Below, one piece after another: positions 36,425 through 45,186 of a DNA stretch of 64,000 nucleotides. Location of the stretch: contig CAVQSI010000041.1 of assembly GCA_963715825.1 (NCBI GenBank), positions 496,001-560,000 of the forward strand. Reading direction: 5' to 3'. Position 1 is the first letter of the stretch. Each line of letters opens with the position of its first letter. Under the pieces are notes generated by a model that had not been told where the DNA came from, did not search any database, and saw only the letters and a program-made list of their open reading frames with translations. This DNA is from Sva-07 sp963715825. GTDB taxonomy: Bacteria > Actinomycetota > Acidimicrobiia > Acidimicrobiales > Ilumatobacteraceae. The translations under genes were made by a program, and so were the position numbers.

Positions 36425-36743
36425 TCGACGCTGAGGACACACCGGCAGCCGGCTGGCTCTTCGGTCGTCGAAGCGGGAGGCCTCGAACCTCCACGCGACC
36501 CACCGATGAGCGAACCCACCTACGGCCGTGGGCGGTCTCGCTCATCGCAACCAGGTTCCCGTGACCGGCAACGTTCGGGGGTTCCCTGACCGGCACTTCG
36601 GCAACGGGCCGCGAGCCCGATCGGGCGACACTACGGGGCACCGCCCTGGCTGAGTTGGCCGCCGCAGTTCGCCGGATCTGTGGGTGTGGCCGGGTCTGTT
36701 GCGAACGCGATGACCGGGCGGTCCTGACCATTGGGGATAGCAT
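36425..36743. other. Gene-free stretch before the toxin-antitoxin pair
   Basis: About 320 bp with no supported gene. It holds a hairpin GGAGG-loop-CCTCC at 36476-36492, whose loop reads like a tRNA T-loop on the minus strand, one type A repeat (36504-36548), and the mazEF promoter at its right end. Confidence 0.6.
36504..36548. repeat. Dispersed hairpin element, type A, copy 5
   Basis: CGATGAGCGAACCC at the left and TCTCGCTCATCGC at the right, with an inner CACCTACGGCCGTGGG stem. Confidence 0.7.
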
Positions 36744-36749
36744 ATGGTC
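36738..36749 (+). promoter_or_regulatory. Leaderless promoter of the antitoxin-toxin operon
   Basis: TAGCAT at 36738-36743 followed by 6 nt and ATG 36750. The hexamer overlaps CATATG, which could be part of an autoregulatory operator. Confidence 0.45.
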
Positions 36750-36995
36750 ATGGCCCGACGAGAAGTTCTTGTCCAACTCGACGACGACCTGGTCGCACGG
36801 CTCGATGAGCTTGCGGAGCAGCTCGGAACGAACCGGTCCGAACTGCTTCGCAGGGGCGCCGCCGCAGTGATCACCGCCGAAGAACTCCTCACAGCAGACC
36901 GAGAGCTCGTCGCGGGGTACCAGCGTCAGCCACCCGACCCTGCACTCGTGCAGTCGGCCCGCCGTCTCGCGGCGCGGACCGCGCCGGCGTGGTAG
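36750..36995 (+). CDS. Ribbon-helix-helix antitoxin
   Basis: An 81-residue protein whose first 45 residues form a ribbon-helix-helix DNA-binding fold (MARREVLVQLDDDLVARLDE, then GTNRSELLRRGAA). The C-terminal tail (ELVAGYQRQPPDP...) would bind the toxin. Its stop overlaps the MazF start by 7 bp, the standard antitoxin-toxin order. It should repress its own promoter. ATG 36744 is two codons earlier; 36750 is preferred by the spacing to TAGCAT. Confidence 0.85.
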   Translation: MARREVLVQLDDDLVARLDELAEQLGTNRSELLRRGAAAVITAEELLTADRELVAGYQRQPPDPALVQSARRLAARTAPAW

Positions 36996-37312
36996 CTCGA
37001 AACGACATCATTTGGGCCGATCTCGGCCCGCCCGCTGGACGCCGCCCCGTCTGCATTCTCAGCCGTGATGCCGCCATCGGAGTGCTGAGCTCGGTCACGT
37101 GCGCACCGATCACACGGACAATTCGTGGTATCCGCACCGAGGTCGAGGTCGGTCCCGAGCAAGGACTGCCCGAGCGCTGCGTTGTCAGTTGCGACAACGT
37201 CATCACGGTGCCGATCGAAGATCTTGATGATGAACCAGTCGGTCGCCTCGATGAGGTCACGCGGGCGGCACTCGACGTCGCTCTGCGGTTCGCGTTGGAC
37301 ATCGTGTACTGA
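36989..37312 (+). CDS. MazF/PemK-family endoribonuclease toxin
   Basis: A 107-residue toxin of the MazF/PemK fold that would cleave mRNA. Motifs: DIIWADLGPPAGRRPVCILS near residue 6 (conserved GxRPxxxxS), ITRTIRGIRTEVEVG, GLPERCVVSCDNVITVP (the Ser/Cys-x-Asp strand) and a final helix LDEVTRAALDVALRFAL. GTG start within the antitoxin end. The module sits beside an integrase fragment and a tRNA gene, suggesting it is the surviving cargo of an integrated element. Confidence 0.88.
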   Translation: MVARNDIIWADLGPPAGRRPVCILSRDAAIGVLSSVTCAPITRTIRGIRTEVEVGPEQGLPERCVVSCDNVITVPIEDLDDEPVGRLDEVTRAALDVALRFALDIVY

Positions 37313-37329
37313 GGCCCGTCGTCAAGTGA

Positions 37330-37724
37330 GACAGCGGGATCCGTGTCTCGTGGCCCTTGGCGACGCTGAGCGTCGACACGGCAGCGCTTCGTCTCACGTC
37401 TCGTTTCGTTCGAAACGTCTCCTGCGTTCGCTCGGCGAGGCGGCGGCGCAGCGACAAGAACTCCTGGGCCCAATCGGCGACCGCGACGTCGGCGCCACGT
37501 GGATCGACCCACGAGCCCCGCAGCATCTCGGCATCGAACTCCCGCAGCAATCGTCGAGCGTCGGCCTTTCGGCGGAACGTGCGGGCGTGTTCGGCGCCTG
37601 TCGGATCAGTGAATCGAGCGCGGCAGCGCGCCCCCCGCTTCTCCCTCTGGCTCACAGCGACCCCCGTGCCCGTCGAAAATGGGGGCGTCGTGGGGGTGGG
37701 AGGCCGTGTAGCGGGGGACATCAC
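37330..37724 (-). pseudogene. Tyrosine recombinase (phage-type integrase) fragment, N-terminal part only
   Basis: An open frame (to 37257) whose first about 110 residues match the N-terminal DNA-binding region of actinophage-type integrases: CRARFTDPTGAEHARTFRRK, ADARRLLREFDAEMLRGSWV, DPRGADVAVADWAQEFL, LAERTQETFRTKRDVR. After that the text becomes unlike any integrase, and no core-binding or catalytic domain (RxxR-Y) follows. It lies just downstream of the tRNA-Cys 3' end, the normal place of an integrase at an attachment site, so it is a remnant of an integrated element. The 3' limit given is approximate. Confidence 0.75.
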
Positions 37725-37769
37725 GGGTTTCAGCGGGCGACGGCGGCGAACCCTGGCTGCAACGAAAAG

Positions 37770-37802
37770 AACCCCTGAGCGGGGTGTACCCGCTCAGGGG
37801 TT
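37770..37802 (-). terminator. Terminator of tRNA-Cys
   Basis: Perfect 14-bp stem (AACCCCTGAGCGGG and its complement) with a 5-nt loop, followed on the minus strand by TTCTTTTCG. It abuts the tRNA 3' end. Confidence 0.85.
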
Positions 37803-37876
37803 GGAGGCGACGATGAGAATCGAACTCATGTACACGGCTTTGCAGGCCGTTGCCTAAACCACTCGGCCACGTCGCC
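37802..37876 (-). tRNA. tRNA-Cys(GCA)
   Basis: Cloverleaf read on the minus strand. Acceptor GGCGACG pairs with CGTCGCC, D-arm GCC/GGC, anticodon loop CTGCAAA (GCA) on stem ACGGC/GCCGT, T-arm ATGAG-TTCGATT-CTCAT, discriminator T and encoded CCA. A strong terminator follows directly. Adjacent integrase remnant suggests this 3' end was an integration target. Confidence 0.95.
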
Positions 37877-37909
37877 AGTTGAGGGGCCGAGGATAGCGGC
37901 CACTCGCTC

Positions 37910-38917
37910 TCACGGTGCAGTGAGGTCCTGATCAGCGCCGTACCAGGCGGCGAGCCGGGCCAGACCCTCGTCGATCGACACGACCGGCGCCCATCCCAGG
38001 TCGTCGCGGGCCGGACGGGGATCGAACCAGTGTGCGGTGCCGAGTTGTTCGGCGAGGAACTGGGTGAGTGGCGGCTCGTCGTCCCGGCGCAGCAGCGGCC
38101 AGGCGCGTTCGACGACGGCGCCGAGGGAGCGTCCGACTCGCAGCGAGACCGTTCGCGGCTCGAAGGGGACGTCGGCCGCACGACAGATCCCCTCGACCAG
38201 CTCACGGATCATGCGGGGTTCGCCATTCGACACGACATACGCACGGCCCGAACAGGGCGCCGCCGGCTCGACGGCGTCGAGCGCCGCCACCAACGCGTCG
38301 ACGGCGTTGTCGATGTAGGTGGTGTCGACGAGCGCCCGTCCCCCACCGACGAGCGCAAGACGACCAGCGGCCGCTCGCTCCACGATCCGTCCGACGAGTT
38401 GCGTGTCACCAGGCCCCCACACCAGGTGCGGCCGGATCGCCACCACGCCGAGTTCGTCGTCTGCTGCGGCAAGCGCATCGATCTCGGCCATCGCCTTCGA
38501 CTCCGGGTACCACGCACGACGACGCCCGAGCACGGGCTCGTCGGCGCCGCCACCGATGATCGGTTCGCCACCGTGGGCCACCGATGGCGACGACACGTGA
38601 ACGACCCGCCCGACGCCGAGCTGTCGGGCGGCAGCGAGCACGTTGCGTGTGCCGTCGACGTTGATCGAGCGGTAGTCGTCCCAGGCTCCGACGACGCCGA
38701 CCTTGGCCGCCAGGTGCACGACCGCGTCGCAGCCGCTGGACGCGGCCAGGACCACATCGAGGTCGCGGATGTCGCCCAGTTCCTGACGGACATCGAGCTG
38801 CGAGAGCGTGTCGGAGCGACCACGCTGCTGCACGACCACCTCGTCGCCACGAGCGACCAGCGCCGTGGCAACGCCGGCGCCGATCAGGCTCGAACCGCCG
38901 GTCACCAACACCCTCAT
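37910..38917 (-). CDS. oleD: 2-alkyl-3-oxoalkanoate reductase (OleD), NAD-dependent epimerase fold
   Basis: A 335-residue extended SDR. The NAD(P) motif is VTGGSSLIGAGVATAL near residue 5, catalytic Ser in VVHVSSPSV near 108, and Tyr-x3-Lys is YPESKAMAE near 137. RPHLVWGPGDTQL near 162 and GRALVDTTYIDNAVDALVAA near 192 are typical of OleD and 3beta-HSD-like proteins. OleD reduces the beta-keto acid made by OleA to a beta-hydroxy acid. Position after oleA and oleBC on the same strand, 61 bp from oleBC, supports the assignment. Confidence 0.85.
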   Translation of the reverse strand: MRVLVTGGSSLIGAGVATALVARGDEVVVQQRGRSDTLSQLDVRQELGDIRDLDVVLAASSGCDAVVHLAAKVGVVGAWDDYRSINVDGTRNVLAAARQLGVGRVVHVSSPSVAHGGEPIIGGGADEPVLGRRRAWYPESKAMAEIDALAAADDELGVVAIRPHLVWGPGDTQLVGRIVERAAAGRLALVGGGRALVDTTYIDNAVDALVAALDAVEPAAPCSGRAYVVSNGEPRMIRELVEGICRAADVPFEPRTVSLRVGRSLGAVVERAWPLLRRDDEPPLTQFLAEQLGTAHWFDPRPARDDLGWAPVVSIDEGLARLAAWYGADQDLTAP

Positions 38918-38978
38918 GCGGGCACCATCGGGTCTCCGAGCGCATCCATCACATCACCACACATCACATCGCCACTGC

Positions 38979-41595
38979 TCACCGGCGCCGCGTGAGGCTC
39001 CGGGCACGGCGGCCCGCCAGGATGTCGGATGCCCACGACGCCACCGCTACCCGATCGATCTTTGCGTTGTGTCGGATGTCGACGGGCAGCTTCGACACCG
39101 TCAGCACCGACGCCACGGGTTCGCCGACCGCCTGGCGCACGGCGGTCGCCACGTCGATGTCGGCAGGGCCCTCGTCCACGGTCGAATCCTCGATCACCAC
39201 GACCAACTGCTGGCTTCCCGCCGGACCGACGCCGACTGCGGCCACACGTCGCAGACCGAGCGTCCGCTCGACCAGCCGCTCGACGGGCACCGACGTGATC
39301 GGACCATCGGGACCGTGGATCACATGCACGGCCCGGCCCTCGACCCACAACCGCCCGAGCGAATCGACGTGGCCGACGTCTCCGGAACGGTGCCAATCGC
39401 CGAGTTCGCCGGGGCGGGCAGCGCGCTCGAGTGGCCCACAACCCGAGGTAGCCGGCGGACACCCAGGGAGCTCGCACCAGGATCTCACCGGTCGACCCGA
39501 CGTCGAGCTCGCCCGGAAGTTCCTCGGCGTCGAAGCCGAGCGGCGCAATTCGCACCTCGGCGCCCTCGACGGGCCGTCCGACGCACACCCCGCCGCCGGG
39601 ATCGTCGAGCTCGGCCTGCTCGATGTCGGTCAGTTCGATGTCCGCAACGGGCAGCACCTCGGTCATGCCGTACGGCGTGTGCAGCGAAGCGTCGGGTGCA
39701 AGTGCACCGATGGCCCGCAACGTCTCGCTCGGTACCGGCGCTCCCGCCGAGAAGACCACCCGAAGCTGCTCGAGGCCCGGATGTCGAGCATCCGCGTGCG
39801 TCGTGGCGGCGACGTTCGCCAGCGCTGCCGGCGAGGCGAACGCCAGGGTCGCCCCGATGCGGGTACAGGCTGCGTCGAGGGCATCGACGGTCAACTCGCC
39901 GGGCTTGGTGACGTCGACATCGGGGAGCGCGGTCGGGATCCCGAGCGCGGGGCCGTACAGCGCGAACGGCGCGAAGGCCGCCACGAGCCGATCGTCGAGG
40001 GAGATCGCGTACGTCGCAGCGAGCGCGTCACGCTGCGCGGCGAGCTGACCGTGCGTGTAGCGCACACCCTTTGCCGGGCCGGTTGCTCCCGAGGTGAACA
40101 GCACCGCCGCCGGATCGCCCCCGTCGGGCGCCTCGGGAACCGCGCCGATCGACGCGCCCACCAACTCGGCGATGTCGAGGCGCGCGGCACGTGGCGCCCA
40201 GCGCAGCACCGTGGCGGCCACGCGGGCCTGCCGCGGCCCGATCACGAACTTCGGTTGCGCCGACCGAACGGCTCGTCCGAGCCCCCGCAGACCCAGTCCA
40301 CGATCGGCGATCACGGTGACCCCGCCGGCGCGCCAGACCCCGTAGACCGCGGCGACCAGATCCACGCCGGGCGGGGTGAGCATCGCAACGTGGTCACCCG
40401 GCTGCAGGCCGTGGCGGCTCAGTTCGCAAGCAACTGCGTCGACTCGTCGGGCCAGGTCGGCAAAGCTGACCGAGTCGCCGGTCGCCAGGTCGACGAAGGC
40501 TTCACCGCGGTCGTCGCGACGATCGTCGAGCGCAGCCCACAGCGGTCGGGGCACGTCGGAGGACGGCGTCACGCCGGCGGACGGCGTCGAGCCGGATGCT
40601 GTGGTGTGGTCAGGCGCCCCGAGCCGGCCGTCGACGAGATCGCTCAGCCAGGTTTCGGCGACCGACGCAACGTCGGCTTCGGCCATCACCAGGTGATTGG
40701 CGGCGGCGAAGTGATGGACCGTGGCGTTCGGGAATCGGCCGGCGAGGTCAGCGGCGAAGTCGTCGTTGAAGACCGGGTCGCGGTCGCCCCACGCCAGCAG
40801 CACGGGCGCCGTGATCGAGCCGAGCCGAGCGGCCACCTCCGCGATCGCCGCTTCGGACGGGTGCCCGGCGTGCAGCGGGATGTCGCCGACGAAGTCGGCA
40901 ATGGCGGCCCGAGCCGGCGCGGTGCGGTACGGGGCCCGGAACGCCTCGCGGTCGATCTTCGAGATGCGCCGCCCGGACAGCCGCACCGTGCCCTCGACGA
41001 ACGTCGAGGTGCCACGGCACACCACGTCGAGCAGCCACGGCGACGCAGCGAGGCGGATGACGCCCGGTGCCGAACGCCCCTCCGGCACGGCGATCCCGGT
41101 GTTGCACAGGATGAGGCCGGCGACCTGCTTCGGGTCCTGCACCGCCCATCCCATCGCAACTGCGCCGCCCCAGTCGTGGGCGGCCAGCACCAGCGGCGAG
41201 TTGCGGCCGACGCCGAGCGCCACGATGACGTCGTCGAGGTCGAGGACGCGGTCGGTGTAGCGGCGCGAGGACGTGCGTTCGCTGTAGCCCATCCCGAGCT
41301 GGTCGACGGCGATCACGCGGTACCGGTGACCCAACCGGCGTAGGAAGCTCGCCCACGCATATCCCCAGGTCGGGTTGCCGTGGACGCACACGACGGTGGG
41401 TGCCTGCGGATCATGGTCCGGCGCGCCCGTGTCGAGCACATGCCACCGATGCGAACCGCCCTCGTGGCTCGCCACGTCGATCAGCCGGGACCATGCCGGA
41501 TCGAGGCCCCAGCGGCGCCAGGTGGCGGCGTCGGGGACGGCCGGTGTCGCGCCGGTGACGGTTCGGTCACCGTTCGAGGGGGTGGGTGCGGTCAC
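38979..41595 (-). CDS. oleBC: OleBC fusion: beta-lactone decarboxylase plus beta-lactone synthetase, with an apparent +1 frameshift
   Basis: Residues 1-350 are an alpha/beta hydrolase of the haloalkane-dehalogenase type (CVHGNPTWGYAW, nucleophile Asp141 in AAHDWGGAVAMG, late AANHLVMAE His), matching OleB. After a Pro/Ser linker follows an AMP-forming domain (FTSGATGPAKGVRYTHGQ, LHTPYGMTEVLPV), matching OleC. OleC closes the beta-hydroxy acid to a beta-lactone; OleB removes CO2 to give the alkene. After YLGLW the frame breaks. Removing one G near 39429 restores ATERAARPGELGDWHRSGDV and about 150 further residues ending at TGA 38979, total 871. Without this the frame ends in Arg-rich text. GTG 41595 overlaps the oleA stop (GTGA). 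Confidence 0.85.
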
Positions 41596-42617
41596 CAGAC
41601 GATTTCGGTGAAGCTCGTGTTGAGCCCCGACCCGATGCCCATGCACAGCACGCGGTCGCCCGTCGTGATCTTGTCGGCCGACTTGGCCAGCGTCAGCGGG
41701 ATCGCCGCCGGGCCGACGTTGCCGTACTTCGGGAACGTGAGCGGCGCCTTGTCGGGGTCGATCCCGAGGCGCTCGGTGATCAGCCGGGTGTGCACCTGGC
41801 TGACCTGGTGGACGATGTACCAGTCCATGCCGACTTCCCAGTCGAAGTCGTGGCCCGAGTGCTTCCAGGCCGCTTCGGCGAGGTCGAGCCCGGCGACGAG
41901 CAGGCCGTGGGTGTCGGTGGTCATCCGATCGAGGTCACCGACGCACAACTCGTGGTGCTGCGTGCCCGAGCGGGCGACCCCGCCGACGAGTCGGTGGGCC
42001 TCGGGATGCTCGTCGAGCCGACACAGGACGGCGGCAGCGGCGCCGGAGCCCAGCGTGAGCGACGCGAACTCGGCGAACACGTCGGCCGCTTCGGTGGTGG
42101 GCTGTTGGAGTCGCTCGATGGTGGTCTGTTGCGTGTAGCGGCTGCCTTCACCGTCGACGATGAGGGCGTAGTCGATCGAGCCGGCATCGATGGCGGCCGC
42201 GGCGATCTGCATGCCGTTGATGAAGCCGAGGCAGGCGTTCCCGACATCGAAGTTGAGACAGCTCGGGCCGAGCTGGAGCTGATGGTGGACGGCGCAGGCG
42301 ACCGACGGCTCGAGGTGGTGCTTGCACACCGACGTCGAGATCAGCATCCCGACCCGATGAGGGTCGATCCCCGACGCGTCGAGCGCTGCCTGACCGGCCA
42401 TCGCTGCTGCCTGGTCGAACGTGACGCCTTCGGGCCACCAACGACGTTCCTCGATCCCCGCCAGATCAGCCAACGTTCCGGGCTTCAAGCCGGTGCGTTC
42501 GTAGGTCTGGGCGAGCTGTTCGTCGATCCACGCCGAGGTGACGACCTCGGGCGCGTCGACCGCCTCGACCGCCAGAACCCCGACGTTGCGGTGGGTCAAT
42601 ACGGAGTTCTCGGTCAT
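41592..42617 (-). CDS. oleA: 3-oxoacyl-ACP synthase III-type acyl-CoA condensing enzyme (OleA)
   Basis: A 341-residue thiolase-fold enzyme joining two acyl-CoAs head to head to a 2-alkyl-3-ketoacid. The catalytic Cys129 is in FDVGNACLGFING. Glu103 (KHHLEPSVA) lies 26 residues before it, matching the catalytic Glu117/Cys143 pair of Xanthomonas OleA, which FabH lacks. Others are WYIVHQVSQVHTRL (His) and PKYGNVGPAAIPLTL (Asn). ATG 42617 has AAAGGA 6 nt upstream, and a TAGGCT hexamer about 21 nt before that. oleA, oleBC and oleD form an operon for long-chain olefins. Confidence 0.9.
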   Translation of the reverse strand: MTENSVLTHRNVGVLAVEAVDAPEVVTSAWIDEQLAQTYERTGLKPGTLADLAGIEERRWWPEGVTFDQAAAMAGQAALDASGIDPHRVGMLISTSVCKHHLEPSVACAVHHQLQLGPSCLNFDVGNACLGFINGMQIAAAAIDAGSIDYALIVDGEGSRYTQQTTIERLQQPTTEAADVFAEFASLTLGSGAAAAVLCRLDEHPEAHRLVGGVARSGTQHHELCVGDLDRMTTDTHGLLVAGLDLAEAAWKHSGHDFDWEVGMDWYIVHQVSQVHTRLITERLGIDPDKAPLTFPKYGNVGPAAIPLTLAKSADKITTGDRVLCMGIGSGLNTSFTEIVW

Positions 42618-42746
42618 CGGCGGTCCTTTCCCATGGGTGCGCCGCAGCCTACGCCATGTTGTCGGCACTCGTTCGGTCGTCCGCCCAGCGTCGCAGCCAA
42701 CTACGGTCACCGACGTTCGCAGAGAAGACCGACACACGGGGGAACG

Positions 42747-43667
42747 ATGGAACTCGGACCAGGAAAGGTGGCAGTCGTCACGGGCGCAGCGAGCGGGATC
42801 GGGCTGGCGCTCGCGAATGCGTTCGGCGCCGCAGGCTGCTCGGTCGTGCTCGCCGACATCGACCAGCAGGCCCTCGATGCTGCCGCCGCCGAGGTGGGAG
42901 CGCGCGGCGTCGACACGCTGACGGTGGTCACGGATGTGAGCAAAGCCGAGCAGGTCGAGGCGTTGGCGGCGGCCACGATGGAGCGGTTCGGGGCCGTGCA
43001 CGTGGTGTGCAACAACGCGGGTGTCGGCGGTGCCGGCGATCCCTGGCTCGGTGCGATCGAGACGTGGGAGTGGGTGATCGGCGTCAATCTGTGGGGCGTG
43101 GTCCACGGTGTGCGAGCCTTCCTGCCGCACCTGGTGATGTCGGGCGGTGGCCACATCGTCAACACCGCCTCGATGGCGGGGCTCTACCCGGGCTTCGCGG
43201 CACCGTACGACGCGAGCAAACACGCTGTCGTCGCCCTCACCGAGAGCCTGTACTCGACGATTCAGTCCGCACAGATGCCGATCGGCGTCAGCTGCCTCTG
43301 TCCGGGATGGGTGCGCACCGGCATCGCCGAGTCGGACCGCAACTGGCCCGCAGAACTCGGGGCCGCGCCGGAACGCACCGCCGCCCAGGAGGTGTCGCTG
43401 AACTACCTCCGACGCGCCATCGACGAAGGCATGCCGCCCGCCGCCGTCGCCGACCTGGTCGTCGGCGCGATCCGCGACGACCGGTTCTGGGTGTTCCCCC
43501 ATCCGGACTGGGTCGACATCGCGATGGAGCGGTTCCACTCGATCGGCGACGGCGTCAACCCGTCCCCGCCGGAGGAGTTCCCCGGGATGCCGCCGCGCTC
43601 GCAGATGCTCGCCGAGGTGATGGCCGCGATGACGGCCGAGGCCGAGCCCCCCGACATCGAGAAGTGA
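42747..43667 (+). CDS. SDR-family oxidoreductase
   Basis: A 306-residue short-chain dehydrogenase with a C-terminal extension. NAD(P) motif TGAASGIGLALANAFG near residue 13, DIDQQ after the second strand (suggesting NAD), CNNAG near 88, Ser in VNTASMAG near 139, and YDASKHAV near 153. The long tail (RFWVFPHPDWVDIAMERFHS..., MPPRSQMLAEVM) occurs in uncharacterised actinobacterial SDRs. Strong GGGGGA Shine-Dalgarno before ATG; TACGGT about 45 nt upstream. Divergent from oleA. The stop runs into a type B repeat. Confidence 0.88.
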   Translation: MELGPGKVAVVTGAASGIGLALANAFGAAGCSVVLADIDQQALDAAAAEVGARGVDTLTVVTDVSKAEQVEALAAATMERFGAVHVVCNNAGVGGAGDPWLGAIETWEWVIGVNLWGVVHGVRAFLPHLVMSGGGHIVNTASMAGLYPGFAAPYDASKHAVVALTESLYSTIQSAQMPIGVSCLCPGWVRTGIAESDRNWPAELGAAPERTAAQEVSLNYLRRAIDEGMPPAAVADLVVGAIRDDRFWVFPHPDWVDIAMERFHSIGDGVNPSPPEEFPGMPPRSQMLAEVMAAMTAEAEPPDIEK

Positions 43668-43706
43668 TGAGTCTCCGTGCGGCCCGTCCGCGCGGAAACT
43701 CATCGC
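43666..43706. repeat. Dispersed hairpin element, type B, copy 3
   Basis: GATGAGTCTCCGTGCGGCC at the left overlaps the SDR stop codon, and GCGGAAACTCATCGC closes it. It lies between convergent genes. Confidence 0.7.
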
Positions 43707-43713
43707 CCGACGG

Positions 43714-44721
43714 TCAGCCGAGGCGGTAGATGCGGGCAGCGGTGCCGCGCAGCATCGCGTCTCGTTCGTCGGGGCTGAAGTCGACGATCAGCTTCTTGGC
43801 GGCGTTCCAGAACGTTCGGTACGACAGCGACCAGCGATCGACGGGGAAGTTCGATTCGAACATGCATCGTTCGGGGCCGAACTGCTCGATGGTGTGGAGG
43901 TAGTAGCGACCCTGTGCCTCGATGAACTCGTCGGACGTGGGCGGACGCTCGGCGCTGTGCCAGCCGAAGCCGTTGTCGGGCATGGCGAGGCCACCGATCT
44001 TGGCCACGACGTTGTCGCATGCGGCAATGTCGGCGATGTCGGCCTTCCACTGTTCGAAGATGTGTTCGCGCTGGGACTCGTAGGGTCCGACGCCGAGCGG
44101 CGTGCCGAAGTGATCGAGCACCATCGTGGTCGACGGCACGCTTCGGGCGAGGTCGAGGAACTCACGGTTCTGGTAGTGGTAATGCCACGTGTCGTAGGTG
44201 AGACCACGCTCGCCCAGCCGAGCCACGCCGACACGGAACGCCGGATCGGAGTACAGCCCGGCGGGCGCACGACCGGGGATCGCGAGGACATCGGGGTGCA
44301 GTGCGTGCGACCCGGCGTGACGGATGCCGCGGAAGCGTCCGTTGGCGGCCGCCTCGTGCGCATCGAGGACCGCATCGAGGTGCGACGCATCGCGCAGGTC
44401 GGCGTGGGCGACGATGCCTCCCATCACGTGACGGCCGCATCGTTCAGCCTGCGCCGTCACGTAGGTCGTCTCACCGACCGGCGCGAACGCGTCGTGTGCA
44501 GTGCGGTCGTAGGCGGCCCCGCACTCGACGAACACCGTGTCGACGATGTGGTGCCCACTGCTCAGGTCGGCCTCGAGATCGGCGAGCCCGTAGGGCATCG
44601 ACCCGCCCGCCGGCCAGAGATGGTGATGTGGGTCGATGATCGGCGCATCCGGATCGATGACATCCTCGACGACGGCGTCGAGCCACGCTTGCGAGGACGG
44701 TTCGGGACGAGGGCCAGCCAT
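43714..44721 (-). CDS. Amidohydrolase 2 family protein
   Basis: A 335-residue TIM-barrel metal-dependent hydrolase or decarboxylase. The first metal motif is IIDPHHHLWP near residue 28. Others are GGIVAHADLRD near 100, FRGIRHAGSH near 128, VLDHFGTPLG near 200 and the late FESNFPVDRWS (usual Asp region reads SNFPVD) near 285. The family includes lactonases such as L-rhamnono- and L-fucono-lactonase and ACMS-type decarboxylases; the HHHLW opening fits the lactonase-like branch. TAGCAT is 6 nt before the ATG. No operon partner. Confidence 0.87.
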   Translation of the reverse strand: MAGPRPEPSSQAWLDAVVEDVIDPDAPIIDPHHHLWPAGGSMPYGLADLEADLSSGHHIVDTVFVECGAAYDRTAHDAFAPVGETTYVTAQAERCGRHVMGGIVAHADLRDASHLDAVLDAHEAAANGRFRGIRHAGSHALHPDVLAIPGRAPAGLYSDPAFRVGVARLGERGLTYDTWHYHYQNREFLDLARSVPSTTMVLDHFGTPLGVGPYESQREHIFEQWKADIADIAACDNVVAKIGGLAMPDNGFGWHSAERPPTSDEFIEAQGRYYLHTIEQFGPERCMFESNFPVDRWSLSYRTFWNAAKKLIVDFSPDERDAMLRGTAARIYRLG

Positions 44722-44828
44722 CTCCGGATGCTACGGAACCACCCGCTCTCCCGATCAGCCGGAGGTCACCGCCGTCACCATCGCGCCCGCAGCGCCGGCC
44801 CGCGCGGTCGACATGGCTGCTGACGCGA

Positions 44829-44855
44829 AGAAACCCCCGCCGAAGCGAGGGTTTC
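44829..44855 (-). terminator. Terminator of tRNA-Gly
   Basis: Minus-strand hairpin AAACCCTCGC-TTCG-GCGGGGGTTT, with one wobble pair, directly after the tRNA 3' end and followed by TCTTCGCG. Confidence 0.8.
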
Positions 44856-44931
44856 TGGAGCGGACGACCGGGATCGAACCGGCGACCTCAACCTTGGCAA
44901 GGTTGCGCTCTACCAACTGAGCCACGTCCGC
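44856..44931 (-). tRNA. tRNA-Gly(GCC)
   Basis: Minus-strand cloverleaf: acceptor GCGGACG/CGTCCGC, D-arm GCTC/GAGC, anticodon GCC in TTGCCAA on stem CAACC/GGTTG, T-arm CCGG-TTCGATC-CCGG, discriminator T and encoded CCA. Substrate of the glyS product at 1484-2794. Confidence 0.95.
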
Positions 44932-45186
44932 AATGTGCCGTGACGGGGTGGACCGTCATGGCCTTGGCGACCCGCATCGTACACCCCACTGAACAAGATT
45001 CCGACAACCGGACCGGGCCGAGCCAGCTCACCGCACACACGAATCGGCCACGACCAGGTCCGGGGCACGAACGTCGCACCGCCGTGCGGTTCACGGGGGC
45101 TCTGTTGGCTTCGAGATGAGATGGTGTGCCAGGGTGGAGAGCCGGGTGTCAACGGGGGCGCCCGATGGACCTGAGGGGGACACACC

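Noticed and set aside
38992..41343. 783-codon plus-strand open frame opposite oleBC
   Set aside because: Antisense shadow; oleBC motifs are clear on the minus strand.
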